Of a DNA stretch of 64,000 nucleotides, positions 8,162 through 18,013 are shown piece after piece. The stretch is from an uncultured Chlorobiaceae bacterium (GTDB lineage Bacteria; Bacteroidota; Chlorobiia; Chlorobiales; Chlorobiaceae). The stretch spans positions 1-64,000 of the forward strand of contig CAIJPS010000024.1 of the NCBI GenBank assembly GCA_903822595.1, written 5' to 3'. The stretch's first letter is position 1. Each line of letters starts with the position of its first letter. The position numbers and the translations under genes were made by a program. The notes below the pieces were generated by a model. That model saw nothing but the letters and a program-made list of their open reading frames with translations. It was not told where the DNA came from and ran no database searches.

Positions 8162-10000
8162 TCAGGTTGGAATGACTTCCTGCTCGATGTGGAGGGTTTG
8201 TTCAGGGTGCTGCAGTAGATAGAGCTTGTAGTAGAGTCCTCTTTTTGAGAGCAACTCCTGGTGATTACCGCTCTCCCTGATCACTCCTTTGTGCAGGACA
8301 AGAATCCTGTCGGCTTTCTGGACGGTGGAAAGCCGGTGGGCAATGATAATAGAGGTGCGTTCACTCATCAGGCGTGCAGTTGCGGCATCGATGAGGGATT
8401 CGGTTTCCGTGTCAACCGAACTGGTGGCCTCATCAAGCACAAGGATTTCGGGATTGTAGAGGAGTGCCCTCACAAAGGCGATCAACTGTTTCTGTCCGGA
8501 GGAGAGTCCGGTGCCGTTTTCAAGCACCCTGTACTGGTAACTGCCGGGGAGCTGATCAATAAAGCGGTCGGCTCCGACAATCCGGGCTGCTTCCCGTATC
8601 TCCCCATCGGAGACGTCGGGCTTGCCGAAGGCAAGGTTTTCGCGTATGGTGCCGGAAAAGAGAAAGACATCCTGCATCACCACACCGATCAGTTTTCTCA
8701 CCGAGTGTTCCGCAATCTCTTGCAGTTCGATACCGTCAATGGTTACCGACCCTTTTGCCAAGGGGTAGAGGCGGGAGAGAATATTGATGAGTGTGGTTTT
8801 GCCGCTTCCTGTTGCGCCGACAATCGCAATCTTTTCTCCACGGCGGATGGAAAAGGAGATATCTTTCAGTATCCAGTTTTCACTTTCATAGGCGAACCAG
8901 ACGTTCTTGAACTCAATGCTCTCCCTGAAGCTCTCAATCTGCCGCTTTCCCGCAGGCTCTTCTATTCCCTCATGCTCATCGAGCAGTCGGATAATGCGGT
9001 CTGAGCTGGCTATGGCGGTCTGAATAACGTTAAAACGGTCGGAAAGATGCTGCAGGGGGCGGAAAAAAAGCCAGATATACTGGACAAATGAGATGACCAC
9101 TCCTATGGTAAGATCAGCCTTGAGCAGACGGACTCCGCTGTACCAGATGACGAGGCCTGCGGCGACAGAGCTGAGTGTCTCGATCAGTGGATAATAGATT
9201 GAAAAGTAGAGGACAGTCCGGATGTTGGCATCCCGGTGATCCGCATTAATGGCTGCATATTTTCTCGATTCGCGCTCTTCACGGTTAAAGAGCTGGACAA
9301 TGCTCATACCGGTGAGATGCTCCTGGAAAAAGGTGTTGAGCCGGGCCAGATGGGTGAGCACATCCTGAAAGGCAATCCTTACCCTGTTTTTGAAGGCTAT
9401 GGTTGCCCAGATCATCAGGGGAAGAATACTGAGGACGATCAGGGTCAACTGCCAGTCGATCCATGCCATCAGTACCACAATGAAAAAGAGTTGCAAAAGG
9501 TCACCAAGAATGGTGATGATACCGCTGGAGAGCATCTCGTTCAGTGATTCGACATCACTGGTTGTCCTGGTGATCAGCCGTCCGATGGGGTTTCGGTCAT
9601 AAAACCTTGCAGGCAACTTCTGCAAGTGCCTGAAAATATCCATTCGGATGTCGAAAACAGCCTTCTGACCGATAATTTGGGTCATCCAGGTCGTGATAAA
9701 TTGCTTGATACCGTCAAGAAGAATGGCTCCCGCAAGAAAAATACTGATAACGGTGAGGCCCTTGAGATTGCCGTGGGCGATAGAGTCGTCAATGGCGATT
9801 TTTGTCAGCCAGGGACGCAGCGGACCAAGAAAAGAGCCCGCGATGGTGATGGCGATCGCCCAGACAACAAGAGTTTTGTAAGGCTTGAGATAGCCTAAGA
9901 GGCGCGAGATGATGTAGCGGTCAACCGACCGCTTTTTTTCTTTCTGCAGGGTGTCATCCCGCTGCGGCTGGAAGCTTTTTATTGTTGAATTGTTACTCAT
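8162..10000 (-). CDS. MsbA-like ABC exporter (permease-ATPase fusion)
   Basis: A half-size type IV exporter of 612 residues from ATG 10000; an upstream in-frame ATG at 10036 would sit deep inside glmM. A six-TM permease domain (about 30-320) precedes an ATPase domain with Walker [10 protein letters not shown], signature LSSGQKQ, Walker [11 protein letters not shown] and H-loop IIAHRLST. Homodimers of this kind flip lipids or export drugs and peptides. It closely resembles the MDR-type exporters annotated as multidrug or lipid A transporters; the substrate cannot be told. The start overlaps the end of the glmM-type gene by 8 bases, so the two are co-transcribed. Confidence 0.88.
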   Translation of the reverse strand: MSNNSTIKSFQPQRDDTLQKEKKRSVDRYIISRLLGYLKPYKTLVVWAIAITIAGSFLGPLRPWLTKIAIDDSIAHGNLKGLTVISIFLAGAILLDGIKQFITTWMTQIIGQKAVFDIRMDIFRHLQKLPARFYDRNPIGRLITRTTSDVESLNEMLSSGIITILGDLLQLFFIVVLMAWIDWQLTLIVLSILPLMIWATIAFKNRVRIAFQDVLTHLARLNTFFQEHLTGMSIVQLFNREERESRKYAAINADHRDANIRTVLYFSIYYPLIETLSSVAAGLVIWYSGVRLLKADLTIGVVISFVQYIWLFFRPLQHLSDRFNVIQTAIASSDRIIRLLDEHEGIEEPAGKRQIESFRESIEFKNVWFAYESENWILKDISFSIRRGEKIAIVGATGSGKTTLINILSRLYPLAKGSVTIDGIELQEIAEHSVRKLIGVVMQDVFLFSGTIRENLAFGKPDVSDGEIREAARIVGADRFIDQLPGSYQYRVLENGTGLSSGQKQLIAFVRALLYNPEILVLDEATSSVDTETESLIDAATARLMSERTSIIIAHRLSTVQKADRILVLHKGVIRESGNHQELLSKRGLYYKLYLLQHPEQTLHIEQEVIPT

Positions 10001-11429
10001 GCGCCTCAATGATCGAGACTCGTTTCTCAATTTCACGCTTCAGCTCCGAGGCCAGCTCTTCTGCCCGTGCTTTTGAGGGGGCTTCGGAGTAGATTCTTAT
10101 AATGGGTTCCGTATTGGAAGGGCGCAGATGTACCCAACTGTCTGCAAAATCAAGTTTCAACCCGTCAAGCCGGTTTGCTTCTGCGCTGTGGTAGTGGCTG
10201 GCAATATCGGTGAAGAGCTTTTCAAGCGAAGTACGGTCTGCTTTGCCAAGCTCAATTTTCTGTTTCGACATAAAGTAGTCAGGGAAGTGACGGCGGAACT
10301 GCGAGAGCGATCCGCCTTTGTTTTCGGCACGCCAGAGGGTGAACGCCTGAACGATGAGCGCTATTCCGACCAGCGCATCACGGCCGTAGTGCAGTTCGGG
10401 AAGGATCACCCCGCCATTGCCTTCACCGCCGATGACGGCCTCTACCTCTTTCATCATTTCACTGACGTTGGCTTCACCAACTTTTGCACTATAACAGGAA
10501 ACTCCGTGCTTTGTTGCAATATCGCGCAAGGCACGGCTGCTTGAAAGATTGTTTACCACAGCTCCGCTTTTGTGTGTCAGGTAAAAATCAGCGCAGGCGA
10601 CCAGTGTATACTCCTCTCCGAAGAGCGAGCCATCTTCACAGAGAAGGGCAAGACGGTCTACATCAGGGTCAACAATCAGGGCAAAATCGCATCCACTCTC
10701 CTTGAGCGCAGCGATAGTGCCGGAAAGATTTTCCTCTATGGGTTCGGGGTTGCGAGGAAAGAGGCCGCTGCCGCAACAGGCTTCCTCGACGATACTTTTA
10801 ATACCAAGCTCCCTGCAAAGCAGGGGAATAATTTTGGAGCCAGCTCCCTCTACACAGTCAACAAGCACCCGGAACTGCTCTTTTGCAATGGCGGCGGTAT
10901 CAATACAGGGAAGGTCAAGCACTTTTTTGATATGCAGGTTGTCATACTGCCCATTTTGGGAAAGCGTGCCGATAGCGTCCCAGTGTGCACTTACAAACAG
11001 CTCCTTGTCAGCAATCTGAAGCAGTTCATCAACAACATCGGCTGTCAGGAACTCGCCCTGGTGGTTAAGCATTTTCAGCGCATTCCATGCAACAGGATTG
11101 TGTGAGGCCGTAATGATCAGCCCACCGTCAGCACCCTCTTCTGTAACGGCAATTTCAACGGTTGGTGTTGTGGCAATACCAAGATCAATCACATCACATC
11201 CGCACAGCAGCAGTGTATTGCTGACAAGATCCCCAATAGCCTTGCCTGTAGGCCGGGTATCGCGACCAATGACAATTTTTGGCTTTTTTTCAGGATGGTT
11301 TCCCCCACGCGTCTCCTTCTGACGAAACATCAGGGAGGCAAAGGCCATAGCAAACGCCGTGAGATTTTTCGGGGTCAGGCTTTCGCCGACAACTCCCCGT
11401 ATCCCTGAAACGCTGATCATCAGACTCAT
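9993..11429 (-). CDS. glmM: Phosphoglucosamine mutase / phosphohexomutase (GlmM-type)
   Basis: A 478-residue alpha-D-phosphohexomutase. The catalytic phosphoserine loop TASHNP lies near residue 128, the Mg-binding loop DPDVDR near 255, and the C-terminal phosphate-binding loop RPSNTEP near 445. GlmM converts glucosamine-6-phosphate to glucosamine-1-phosphate for peptidoglycan and LPS. The RPSNTEP ending fits GlmM/ManB enzymes of Bacteroidota/Chlorobiota. Phosphomannomutase activity is an alternative. A second mutase of the superfamily is encoded at 29494-30876. The ATG at 11429 is followed by a second possible Met three codons later. Confidence 0.78.
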   Translation of the reverse strand: MSLMISVSGIRGVVGESLTPKNLTAFAMAFASLMFRQKETRGGNHPEKKPKIVIGRDTRPTGKAIGDLVSNTLLLCGCDVIDLGIATTPTVEIAVTEEGADGGLIITASHNPVAWNALKMLNHQGEFLTADVVDELLQIADKELFVSAHWDAIGTLSQNGQYDNLHIKKVLDLPCIDTAAIAKEQFRVLVDCVEGAGSKIIPLLCRELGIKSIVEEACCGSGLFPRNPEPIEENLSGTIAALKESGCDFALIVDPDVDRLALLCEDGSLFGEEYTLVACADFYLTHKSGAVVNNLSSSRALRDIATKHGVSCYSAKVGEANVSEMMKEVEAVIGGEGNGGVILPELHYGRDALVGIALIVQAFTLWRAENKGGSLSQFRRHFPDYFMSKQKIELGKADRTSLEKLFTDIASHYHSAEANRLDGLKLDFADSWVHLRPSNTEPIIRIYSEAPSKARAEELASELKREIEKRVSIIEAHE

Positions 11430-11534
11430 AACAAGCTTGGTAACGGTGATTAAAATTTTTCGGAATATACAGAAAAAAAAAGGGATGGGGATGAAAAGGC
11501 AGACTGTTCGTTCGGGAGTCTGCCCTCGGGAGAT

Positions 11535-11569
11535 GAAGAGGGAAGAGGGAAGAGTGCAGAGTGCAGCAG
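11535..11569. repeat. Intergenic heptanucleotide near-repeats
   Basis: Five consecutive 7-base units run GAAGAGG, GAAGAGG, GAAGAGT, GCAGAGT and GCAGCAG. They lie in the spacer between glmM and rpsT, where I see no gene. The period of seven recurs at 39755-39815. Confidence 0.7.
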
Positions 11570-11690
11570 AGAGTTGGAACGATGAGTCCCATACGAATGG
11601 GAGAGAAGAAAATTCTTTTGAATGTTTGCTTGTTTCTTCTATATTATATGCCTTTTGTTATTCAACAATATATTACTAACAGCACCTTAT

Positions 11691-11966
11691 ATGCCTTTAC
11701 ACAAATCGGCTGAAAAAAGATTGCGGCAGTCAGAAAGAAGAAATGCCAGGAACAGATCAAGGAAAAAAGAGCTGAAAGTTCTTGTCAAAACCATGCAGAA
11801 ACTCATTGATACCAGTGCTGACAAGACAGTCGTCGAAGTGGCCTACCGTTCTGCGGTTCAGAAGCTTGATCGTCTCGGGGTAAAGAATTACATTCACGCC
11901 AATAAAGCATCCCGTAAAAAGTCACAACTGACACGTCTTTTGAACAGTTACGTGAAGGCCGACTAA
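11691..11966 (+). CDS. rpsT: 30S ribosomal protein bS20
   Basis: A 91-residue basic protein. Start ATG 11691 gives [23 protein letters not shown], the typical bS20 N-terminus; longer upstream frames only add hydrophobic non-homologous residues. bS20 binds 16S rRNA at the foot of the small subunit and is made of three long helices. No Shine-Dalgarno is visible directly upstream, which is common in this phylum. It stands alone, with ruvA 118 bases downstream. Confidence 0.93.
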   Translation: MPLHKSAEKRLRQSERRNARNRSRKKELKVLVKTMQKLIDTSADKTVVEVAYRSAVQKLDRLGVKNYIHANKASRKKSQLTRLLNSYVKAD

Positions 11967-12083
11967 GCTTGGAGTATTTCCTGCGCGGCCAATATTGATC
12001 TTCATTGTCTGACATTCGGCCTGGAAAAGCCGCAGAGTGTTTTCTGTGGTGTTTATTCGGGCCGGGTTTCCATACCCTCATTC

Positions 12084-12686
12084 ATGTTTGCATATTTCCG
12101 GGGCAAGCTTGCTTCAGTCTTGCCAGAAGAGGTGGTTGTCGAGGTTTCCGGTATTGCTTACCAGTTTCTGATTTCCGCAACTACACATCGTCAGTTACCT
12201 GAACCGGGTTGTGAGGTACTCCTTTTTTCACATCTTGTTGTCAGGGAGGACCTTCTTCAGCTTTATGGCTTTTCAAAGGAGGAGGAGCGCCAATTGTTTC
12301 GCCTGCTTTTGCTGACGTCGGGTGTGGGGCCCAAACTGGCTCTTGCACTTCTTTCCGGACTTCAGGTTCAGGATATCCATGAAGCCATTCTGGCCAATTC
12401 CCCTGAACGCCTTTATGGTATCACCGGTGTGGGCAAAAAGACTGCAGCAAGGATTATTCTTGAACTGCGAGATAAAATTTTGAAACTATCTCCTTTTTCT
12501 GCTGTAGCCTCTCCAGAGCGTCTTACGTCAACCTTGTTGCGGGATGATGCAGTCAATGCCCTTGTAACTCTCGGGTTTTCCAGAATCATTGTTCAAAAAG
12601 CTGTTGTGGCTATTCTCGAACAAAACCACGAGCTAACGGTCGAAGAGGTTATAAAAGCAGCTCTTGTCTCCATTCATAACAGTTAG
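12084..12686 (+). CDS. ruvA: Holliday junction branch-migration protein RuvA
   Basis: A 200-residue RuvA: N-terminal OB-fold ([28 protein letters not shown]), central helix-hairpin-helix motifs ([14 protein letters not shown] and [19 protein letters not shown]), and a C-terminal three-helix domain that contacts RuvB. A RuvA tetramer binds the four-way junction and recruits RuvB. ruvB and ruvC are not in this window. folC starts 10 bases after its stop, so the two are probably co-transcribed. Confidence 0.95.
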   Translation: MFAYFRGKLASVLPEEVVVEVSGIAYQFLISATTHRQLPEPGCEVLLFSHLVVREDLLQLYGFSKEEERQLFRLLLLTSGVGPKLALALLSGLQVQDIHEAILANSPERLYGITGVGKKTAARIILELRDKILKLSPFSAVASPERLTSTLLRDDAVNALVTLGFSRIIVQKAVVAILEQNHELTVEEVIKAALVSIHNS

Positions 12687-12695
12687 CAGATAGCG

Positions 12696-13964
12696 GTGAC
12701 TTACCAGGAAGCTCTCGATTTTCTTTATCCTTTGCACCGTTTCGGTATAAAACCCGGCCTCGATCGTGTCCGCGTTTTGCTTGATCTGCATGGCTCACCA
12801 CAGACGCAGTTGGGGCTGGTTGTTCATATTGCTGGCACCAACGGAAAAGGGAGCGTTGCGGCTTCTCTGGCTTCGATATTTCAGTCTGCTGGCAAGAAGT
12901 GTGCACTCTATACCTCACCACATCTGGTTGATTTTACCGAAAGGATTCGTATTAACGGCAACCAGATTCCAAGGGAGAGAGTCGCCCACTACTGTTCACG
13001 ATTCAGGGATGCGGTCATTGACAACCAGGCCACATTTTTTGAAGCGACAACGGCCATTGCCTTTGCCTGGTTTGCTGATGAAGGTGTTGATGTCTCCATT
13101 CTCGAGACCGGTATGGGTGGACGGCTTGATGCAACCAATGTGGTCGATTCTGTTTATGCTGTGATTACAACGATTGGTCTGGATCATACGGATTGGCTGG
13201 GTGGGACGCTCTCCCTGATTGCTGCTGAAAAAGCGGCCATTATCAAAAAAGGAAGCAGGGTCTTTACTGCGGTATCCCAGTCTGAAGCTCTTCTTCCCAT
13301 TCAGCATAGAGCGGAATCGTGCCAGGCTCCACTCTTTGTTGTCGGGAAGGATTCCCGCTGCACGGTTGTTTCGGCTGATCCGGGAAAGCTTGTGCTTGAG
13401 GTTAAAACAGCTTCCCGTTACTATCCTGACCTGAAGGCTCCACTTACCGGATCGTTTCATGCTTCTGGTGTCTCCCTTGCTGTTATGGTTGCGGAAGATG
13501 CCGGGATTGTTTCCGAACATATCTATTCGGGACTTGAACGGATATTGCAGACCGGATACCGCGCAAGGCTTGAGCTGATCGGTACGTATCCCTCAATCTT
13601 TCTCGATGTGTCGCATAATCCCGACGGTATGCGTGAGACGGTCAACACTCTTCTTGCATTCCGGCATGAATACCGTCGAATGTACGTGATGTTCGGTCTT
13701 GCTTCAGACAAGGATGCCGGGGCGGTTATCCGGGAGCTGCTTCGTCTCGAATGCTTTTTTGTCGTTGTCAATATTCCCTCAGAACGAACGGTTTCAGCCG
13801 AAGCGCTTTGCTCACTGTGTCAAAAAGAGGGTGTTGCAGCAACCGTATTTGTTTCCGGCAGAGAGGGACTTGCTTTTTTGAGGGCCAAAGCTGGGGCTGA
13901 TGATTTAATTCTTGTGACCGGATCATTTTATCTTGCCGGTGATATTATTGCCGGTGGAATATGA
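12696..13964 (+). CDS. folC: Bifunctional dihydrofolate/folylpolyglutamate synthase
   Basis: A 422-residue Mur-ligase-type enzyme from a GTG start. The P-loop GTNGKGSVAASL lies near residue 50, followed by YTSPHLVDFTERIRI and LETGMGGRLDATN near 145, all characteristic of FolC. It adds glutamate to dihydropteroate and to folates with ATP. The C-terminal domain begins with the LDVSHNPDGM segment. It follows ruvA closely. Length and motifs are normal. Confidence 0.93.
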   Translation: MTYQEALDFLYPLHRFGIKPGLDRVRVLLDLHGSPQTQLGLVVHIAGTNGKGSVAASLASIFQSAGKKCALYTSPHLVDFTERIRINGNQIPRERVAHYCSRFRDAVIDNQATFFEATTAIAFAWFADEGVDVSILETGMGGRLDATNVVDSVYAVITTIGLDHTDWLGGTLSLIAAEKAAIIKKGSRVFTAVSQSEALLPIQHRAESCQAPLFVVGKDSRCTVVSADPGKLVLEVKTASRYYPDLKAPLTGSFHASGVSLAVMVAEDAGIVSEHIYSGLERILQTGYRARLELIGTYPSIFLDVSHNPDGMRETVNTLLAFRHEYRRMYVMFGLASDKDAGAVIRELLRLECFFVVVNIPSERTVSAEALCSLCQKEGVAATVFVSGREGLAFLRAKAGADDLILVTGSFYLAGDIIAGGI

Positions 13965-14286
13965 TCATGCGCCGTAATGAATGAGCGCTTTTTTATCGAA
14001 TTTTTTTTATATTTTACTAAAGCTACTGAAATTCTTCGTTTATGAATAGGGAACACCCGTTCCATAATTCCTTGCTGTGTTTATCCCGTTTTCAATTATA
14101 GATAGTCTTCCCCTGTCATATTCCTATGTCCTGCTCTCATGGTACATGATGAAGCGTTAACGATAATTTCCAGATAATGAATCGAGGTATTGACACATTA
14201 TGCCCGATACTCCATGCAGAAATGATGTGCCCTCTCTGCTTTTTTGCTCTTGCTTTTTTAACTAACAAGCGTTGAATACAATCAAA
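13965..14286. other. Spacer between folC and rho
   Basis: About 320 bases with no convincing ORF on either strand. A run of T residues follows a short GCGC-based hairpin near 13976-14010, which could end folC transcription weakly. A TTGACA hexamer near 14189 lacks a good -10 partner at the normal distance, so I do not call a promoter. Confidence 0.5.
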
Positions 14287-15576
14287 ATGTCGAACAATTC
14301 GGTTTTTAAAGGTCTGGACATCAACATGCTCCAGAAAAAGAAGGTTTCTGAACTGCATGTATTAGCCAAAGAGCTTGGAGTGATGGCCGCGGGTTTGCGC
14401 AAGGAAGAGCTCATTTTCAAGATTATTGAGGCGCAGTCCCAGAAGAATACCGATTCTGAAAGCGGCAATGTCATGGTTAACACGGGCGTTTTGCAGGTCA
14501 TACCGGAAGGTTACGGCTTTTTGCGGTCAGCCAATTACAACTATCTCTCCTCTCCTGACGATATTTATGTCTCACCATCTCAGATCAAGCGCTTCAACAT
14601 GCGTACCGGTGATACCGTCTCCGGACAGGTACGGGCGCCCAAAGAGGGCGAGCGCTTTTTTGCTCTGCTGAAGATTAATACGATTGACGGCAATGATCCG
14701 GAAATTACAAGAGAGAGGCCATATTTTGAAAATTTGACGCCTCTTTTTCCGCGTGAACGTCTCAAGCTTGAAACGAAACAGTCGGAAGCCTGTGGCCGTA
14801 TTATGGATATTTTTACCCCCATCGGCAAAGGGCAGAGGGGCTTGATTGTGGCGCAGCCGAAAACCGGTAAAACGATGCTGTTGCAGATGATTGCCAATGC
14901 AATTATCAAAAACCATCCCGAGGTCTACCTTATTGTACTGCTTATCGATGAACGCCCTGAAGAGGTGACCGATATGGCCCGGAGTGTGCCGGCAGAAGTG
15001 GTGAGCTCCACCTTTGATGAGGATCCGGAACGTCACGTCCTTGTGGCCGACATGGTGCTCGAAAAGGCAAAACGGCTTGTGGAGGTTGGCAGGGACGTCG
15101 TTGTGCTGCTTGATTCCATTACCCGGCTTGCCAGGGCACATAATACCATCATTCCCCATTCAGGAAAAATTCTGTCAGGCGGTATTGATGCCAATGCCCT
15201 CACTAAACCGAAACGGTTCTTTGGAGCAGCCCGTAATATTGAGGAAGGTGGTAGCCTGACTATTATTGCTACAGCACTTATCGATACCGGTTCACGGATG
15301 GATGATGTGATTTTTGAAGAGTTCAAGGGTACTGGCAACATGGAGCTTCTGCTCGATCGCCGTCTTTCCGAGCGTCGTATTTTCCCCTCCATCGATATTC
15401 TTCGCTCAAGCACCCGTAAGGAAGAGCTGCTTTTTACGCAGGAAGAGCTCTCCAGAACATGGTTGCTCAGAAAGTATCTTGCCGACAAGAATCCCATCGA
15501 GTGCATGGAGTTCATGCGTGAAAAAATGATGGATACCAAGGATAACAAGGATTTTTTCAAGTACATGAATGCCTGA
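14287..15576 (+). CDS. rho: Transcription termination factor Rho
   Basis: A 429-residue RecA-like hexameric helicase. ATG 14287 is chosen; an in-frame TTG at 14272 adds five residues. The N-terminal Rho domain ([19 protein letters not shown]) precedes the cold-shock-like RNA-binding domain (EGYGFLR, then [19 protein letters not shown]). The ATPase has Walker A AQPKTGKT, the conserved [13 protein letters not shown], and Walker [17 protein letters not shown]. The Q-loop and R-loop regions ([21 protein letters not shown]) are intact. It terminates untranslated transcripts. Confidence 0.96.
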   Translation: MSNNSVFKGLDINMLQKKKVSELHVLAKELGVMAAGLRKEELIFKIIEAQSQKNTDSESGNVMVNTGVLQVIPEGYGFLRSANYNYLSSPDDIYVSPSQIKRFNMRTGDTVSGQVRAPKEGERFFALLKINTIDGNDPEITRERPYFENLTPLFPRERLKLETKQSEACGRIMDIFTPIGKGQRGLIVAQPKTGKTMLLQMIANAIIKNHPEVYLIVLLIDERPEEVTDMARSVPAEVVSSTFDEDPERHVLVADMVLEKAKRLVEVGRDVVVLLDSITRLARAHNTIIPHSGKILSGGIDANALTKPKRFFGAARNIEEGGSLTIIATALIDTGSRMDDVIFEEFKGTGNMELLLDRRLSERRIFPSIDILRSSTRKEELLFTQEELSRTWLLRKYLADKNPIECMEFMREKMMDTKDNKDFFKYMNA

Positions 15577-15604
15577 TAAGCTCATTAAAGGGCGATATGT
15601 TCAG

Positions 15605-15627
15605 ACGCCTGGAGAAAATCCAGGTGT
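15605..15627 (+). terminator. Hairpin downstream of rho
   Basis: ACGCCTGGA and TCCAGGTGT form a 9-bp stem with one G-T wobble around a GAAAA loop, 28 bases after the rho stop. The nearest T-run (about 15654) is 25 bases further on, so this may be a weak terminator or an RNA-stability hairpin. Confidence 0.4.
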
Positions 15628-15767
15628 TGTTCCGCCGATGGCTTGTGTTGTTGTTTTTTTATCTCCTGCGACGACGTTTCTTGACAAGAGTATGAATAAT
15701 TGTTTGCAGTTCTGAAAAAACTTTCTATATTATCTGCCTTTAAAACAAGAGGAAAGACACTTACTAT

Positions 15768-15875
15768 ATGCCCTGCGGAAAAAAGAGAAAACGTCATAAA
15801 ATGGCGGTACACAAGCGCAAAAAGATGCGCCGTAAGAACCGGCACAAGAAGCGCCAGAGATACCAGAATAAGTAA
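15768..15875 (+). CDS. 35-residue basic protein, bS22/mS38 (AURKAIP1/COX24)-like
   Basis: ATG 15768 to TAA 15873-15875 encodes a 35-residue, Lys/Arg/His-rich peptide that begins MPCGKKRKRHKM and continues HKRKKMRRKNRHKKR. This pattern matches the AURKAIP1/COX24 domain family, which includes mitochondrial mS38 and the mycobacterial small-subunit protein bS22. It is therefore likely a ribosomal protein bound near the decoding region of the 30S subunit. It sits between rho and tRNA-Lys. The gene is below the usual ORF size cut-off and easily missed. GGAAAGAC at about 15751 is a possible but distant ribosome-binding site. Confidence 0.8.
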   Translation: MPCGKKRKRHKMAVHKRKKMRRKNRHKKRQRYQNK

Positions 15876-15907
15876 GTTCCGGTACTCCAGTACCATTGTT
15901 ACAGGTT

Positions 15908-15980
15908 GAGAATATAGCTCAGTCGGTAGAGCATCTGCCTTTTAAGCAGAGGGTCGAAGGTTCGAGTCCTTCTATTCTCA
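15908..15980 (+). tRNA. tRNA-Lys (anticodon TTT)
   Basis: A 73-base cloverleaf. The acceptor stem GAGAATA/TATTCTC has discriminator A. The D arm GCTC..GAGC, the anticodon stem TCTGC/GCAGA with loop CTTTTAA, and a T arm with GGTTCGAGTCC are present. No CCA is encoded. Confidence 0.97.
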
Positions 15981-16013
15981 CGGAATGTTTCCTGGCATTC
16001 AGCAGTTTGACAA

Positions 16014-16095
16014 GCCCGAGTGGTGAAATTGGTAGACACACTATCTTGAGGGGGTAGCGCCGAAAGGTGTAGGAGTTCGAATCTCCTCTCGGGCA
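16014..16095 (+). tRNA. tRNA-Leu (anticodon GAG)
   Basis: An 82-base class II tRNA. The acceptor stem GCCCGAG/CTCGGGC has discriminator A. The anticodon stem CTATC/GGTAG encloses loop TTGAGGG, giving GAG. A long variable arm (GCGCCGAAAGGTGT) and T arm GAGTTCGAATCTC complete it. No CCA is encoded. Confidence 0.96.
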
Positions 16096-16110
16096 CTTGT
16101 TATTTTCGGA

Positions 16111-16136
16111 AAAGCCGCTTTTTGAGCGGCTTTTTT
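16111..16136 (+). terminator. Rho-independent terminator after the tRNA pair
   Basis: AAAGCCGC and GCGGCTTT form an 8-bp GC-rich stem with a 7-base loop, followed by a T-run. It lies 16 bases after tRNA-Leu and before etfB, so it separates the tRNA transcript from etfBA. Confidence 0.88.
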
Positions 16137-16166
16137 GATTGGCACCCGATTCCAGGAGAAACTGCT

Positions 16167-16955
16167 ATGAATATTGCTGTATGCCTCTGTCAGGTACCCG
16201 ATACCGCATCGGTTATCGGCTTTGTTAATGGAACAAGAGACCTTTCAAGAGTTAATTGGGTTATGAATCCCTTCGATGAGTATGCCCTCGAAGAAGCGGT
16301 GCGTCTCAAAGAGCGTTTTGCGGGAAGCGTTGTGACTCTTTTCAGCATTGCGCCGGGAGCTGCAAAAGAGATGCTTCGCAAAGCCCTTGCCATGGGTGCA
16401 GACCAGGCTGTCCTGATAAGCGGCACCGAGGTATCAGATCCCTTTCAGACGGCTCGGGTTCTTTCTCGTGCTATTTTAGATTTTTACAGGGATGCACTCC
16501 CTGACCTTGTTTTTTGTGGCAAACACTCGACGGACTTTCAAAGCGCCCAGGTTCCTCTGATGCTTGCAGAGATGCTCGGTATTGAATCGGTCAGCTCCAT
16601 TGTCAAACTGAGTGCTACGGCAGAAGGCCTCCAGGTTGAGCGTGAAATTGAAGGAGGCATTGAATATCTCGATGTTCGCTATCCCGCCTTGTTCAGTGCT
16701 GAAAAAGGGTTGAATGTCCCGCGCAAAACCACGATTAAAGGGGTTATGGAAGCCCGGAAAAAACCAATCGATCTGTTGCAGGTCACTATTGACGACAGGG
16801 CGTTTGTCTCCATGACAAATGTGAAGCCCCTCGAAAGGAAAAAAGTATGCCGATTTGTGTCGGAGCCTGGTGAGTTGATTCGCCTCCTCATTGATGAGTG
16901 CGCTGTTTTCATGAGCAGTGGGGAAACAAACGGGGGTACAGGAGAGCCGCGATGA
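16167..16955 (+). CDS. etfB: Electron transfer flavoprotein, beta subunit
   Basis: A 262-residue EtfB from ATG 16167, with AGGAG eleven bases upstream. It has the adenine-nucleotide alpha-hydrolase fold (MNIAVCLCQVPDT). The conserved core includes NPFDEYALEEAVRLKE near 35, the GADQAV turn near 85, and DLVFCGKHSTDFQSAQVP near 115. The beta subunit normally binds AMP and, in bifurcating forms, FAD. It overlaps etfA by 4 bases (ATGA). No acyl-CoA dehydrogenase or ETF:quinone oxidoreductase gene is nearby, so the redox partners are unknown. Confidence 0.93.
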   Translation: MNIAVCLCQVPDTASVIGFVNGTRDLSRVNWVMNPFDEYALEEAVRLKERFAGSVVTLFSIAPGAAKEMLRKALAMGADQAVLISGTEVSDPFQTARVLSRAILDFYRDALPDLVFCGKHSTDFQSAQVPLMLAEMLGIESVSSIVKLSATAEGLQVEREIEGGIEYLDVRYPALFSAEKGLNVPRKTTIKGVMEARKKPIDLLQVTIDDRAFVSMTNVKPLERKKVCRFVSEPGELIRLLIDECAVFMSSGETNGGTGEPR

Positions 16956-17935
16956 ACAAATATCTGGTATTTCTGGAACAGCGGGAGGGTGTTGTAAAAA
17001 AAGCTTCCATAGAGATATGGAACAGGGTTCAGGAGCTTGCCGCCCGGCACCCTGATTCCGCAGTGTCGGGTATTCTTGCAGGCTCGCTGGACATTAGGCA
17101 ACTTGATGGCGTTCTTGGAGGAAAGGGAGTTATTTATCATGCCAATGAAGAGCGCTTCCTGTTGTACAATTCGAGGCATTACGCAAGGCTTGTTGCTGAT
17201 ACCCTGAAAAGGGATGGCGCTACCAGCCTCTTTTTTGCTGATACGGCACTCAGCCGTGATCTTGCGCCCCGACTCTCGGTGAATCTTGAGGCTTCATTGC
17301 TCTCGGGATGCGAGGTATTCGATGATGCCGGTGTGGATGTTGGCTGTGTGCGACCGGTCTATTCTGGTTCGGCGATTGCTTCGTTTGCTCCTGAACGTTC
17401 ACTGAGAATCTATACCATCTCCTCTCGCTCGACCCGCTCCATCATCTCTTTCGGATCTCATATTGAGTTTATTGCTCTTGAGCCATCCGGTTTCACCAGT
17501 GAGAATCTTTTTCCTTTTGTTCGCCGGATTGCGATGCGTAAAGATCGTCAGGATGTTGCAGAGGCAGCGATTATCGTTGCGGGAGGAAGAGGGGTGGGCG
17601 ATGCTGCGGGTTTTGAACAGCTTGAAGAACTTGCGTTGCTTCTTGGGGGTACTGTGGGAGCGAGTCGACCGGTAGTTGATGAAGGGTGGCGGCCTCATGC
17701 CGAACAGATCGGCCAGACCGGCAAAACAGTGGCACCAGCCATCTATTTTGCCTGTGGCATATCAGGCTCTGTCCAGCATCTTGCAGGAATAGGGTCAGCC
17801 TCTATTTTGGTTGCCATCAACAATGACCCTCATGCTCCGATTTTTGACGTTGCTGATTATGCTCTTGTTGGTGATCTACACATTGTTCTACCCAAACTGC
17901 TTGATGCCGTGAAGGAATTTTTGAAGAAGAGATGA
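16952..17935 (+). CDS. etfA: Electron transfer flavoprotein, alpha subunit
   Basis: A 327-residue EtfA starting at ATG 16952 inside the etfB stop. The N-terminal domain is variable. The C-terminal FAD domain shows GASRPVVDEGW, GQTGKTVAPAIYFACGISG and INNDPHAPIFDVADY, the hallmark ETF-alpha FAD-binding segments. Together with EtfB it shuttles electrons between dehydrogenases and a quinone or ferredoxin partner. The frame is complete, ending just before a short spacer to a bifunctional-nuclease gene. Confidence 0.94.
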   Translation: MNKYLVFLEQREGVVKKASIEIWNRVQELAARHPDSAVSGILAGSLDIRQLDGVLGGKGVIYHANEERFLLYNSRHYARLVADTLKRDGATSLFFADTALSRDLAPRLSVNLEASLLSGCEVFDDAGVDVGCVRPVYSGSAIASFAPERSLRIYTISSRSTRSIISFGSHIEFIALEPSGFTSENLFPFVRRIAMRKDRQDVAEAAIIVAGGRGVGDAAGFEQLEELALLLGGTVGASRPVVDEGWRPHAEQIGQTGKTVAPAIYFACGISGSVQHLAGIGSASILVAINNDPHAPIFDVADYALVGDLHIVLPKLLDAVKEFLKKR

Positions 17936-18013
17936 TTAACTGTACTTTAGTGTTAAGAGAGTCGGGGTTGTTGATTTATTCACCCCGCTGCAACGTAAAT
18001 TTTTATTGAGACA

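Noticed and set aside
8261-9004. A 247-codon forward ORF opposite the ABC exporter
   Set aside because: It lies wholly within the ATPase domain coding region on the other strand, which has intact Walker and signature motifs.
14189-14220. Sigma-70 promoter for rho based on a TTGACA hexamer
   Set aside because: No reasonable -10 hexamer occurs 16-18 bases downstream, so the match is probably chance.
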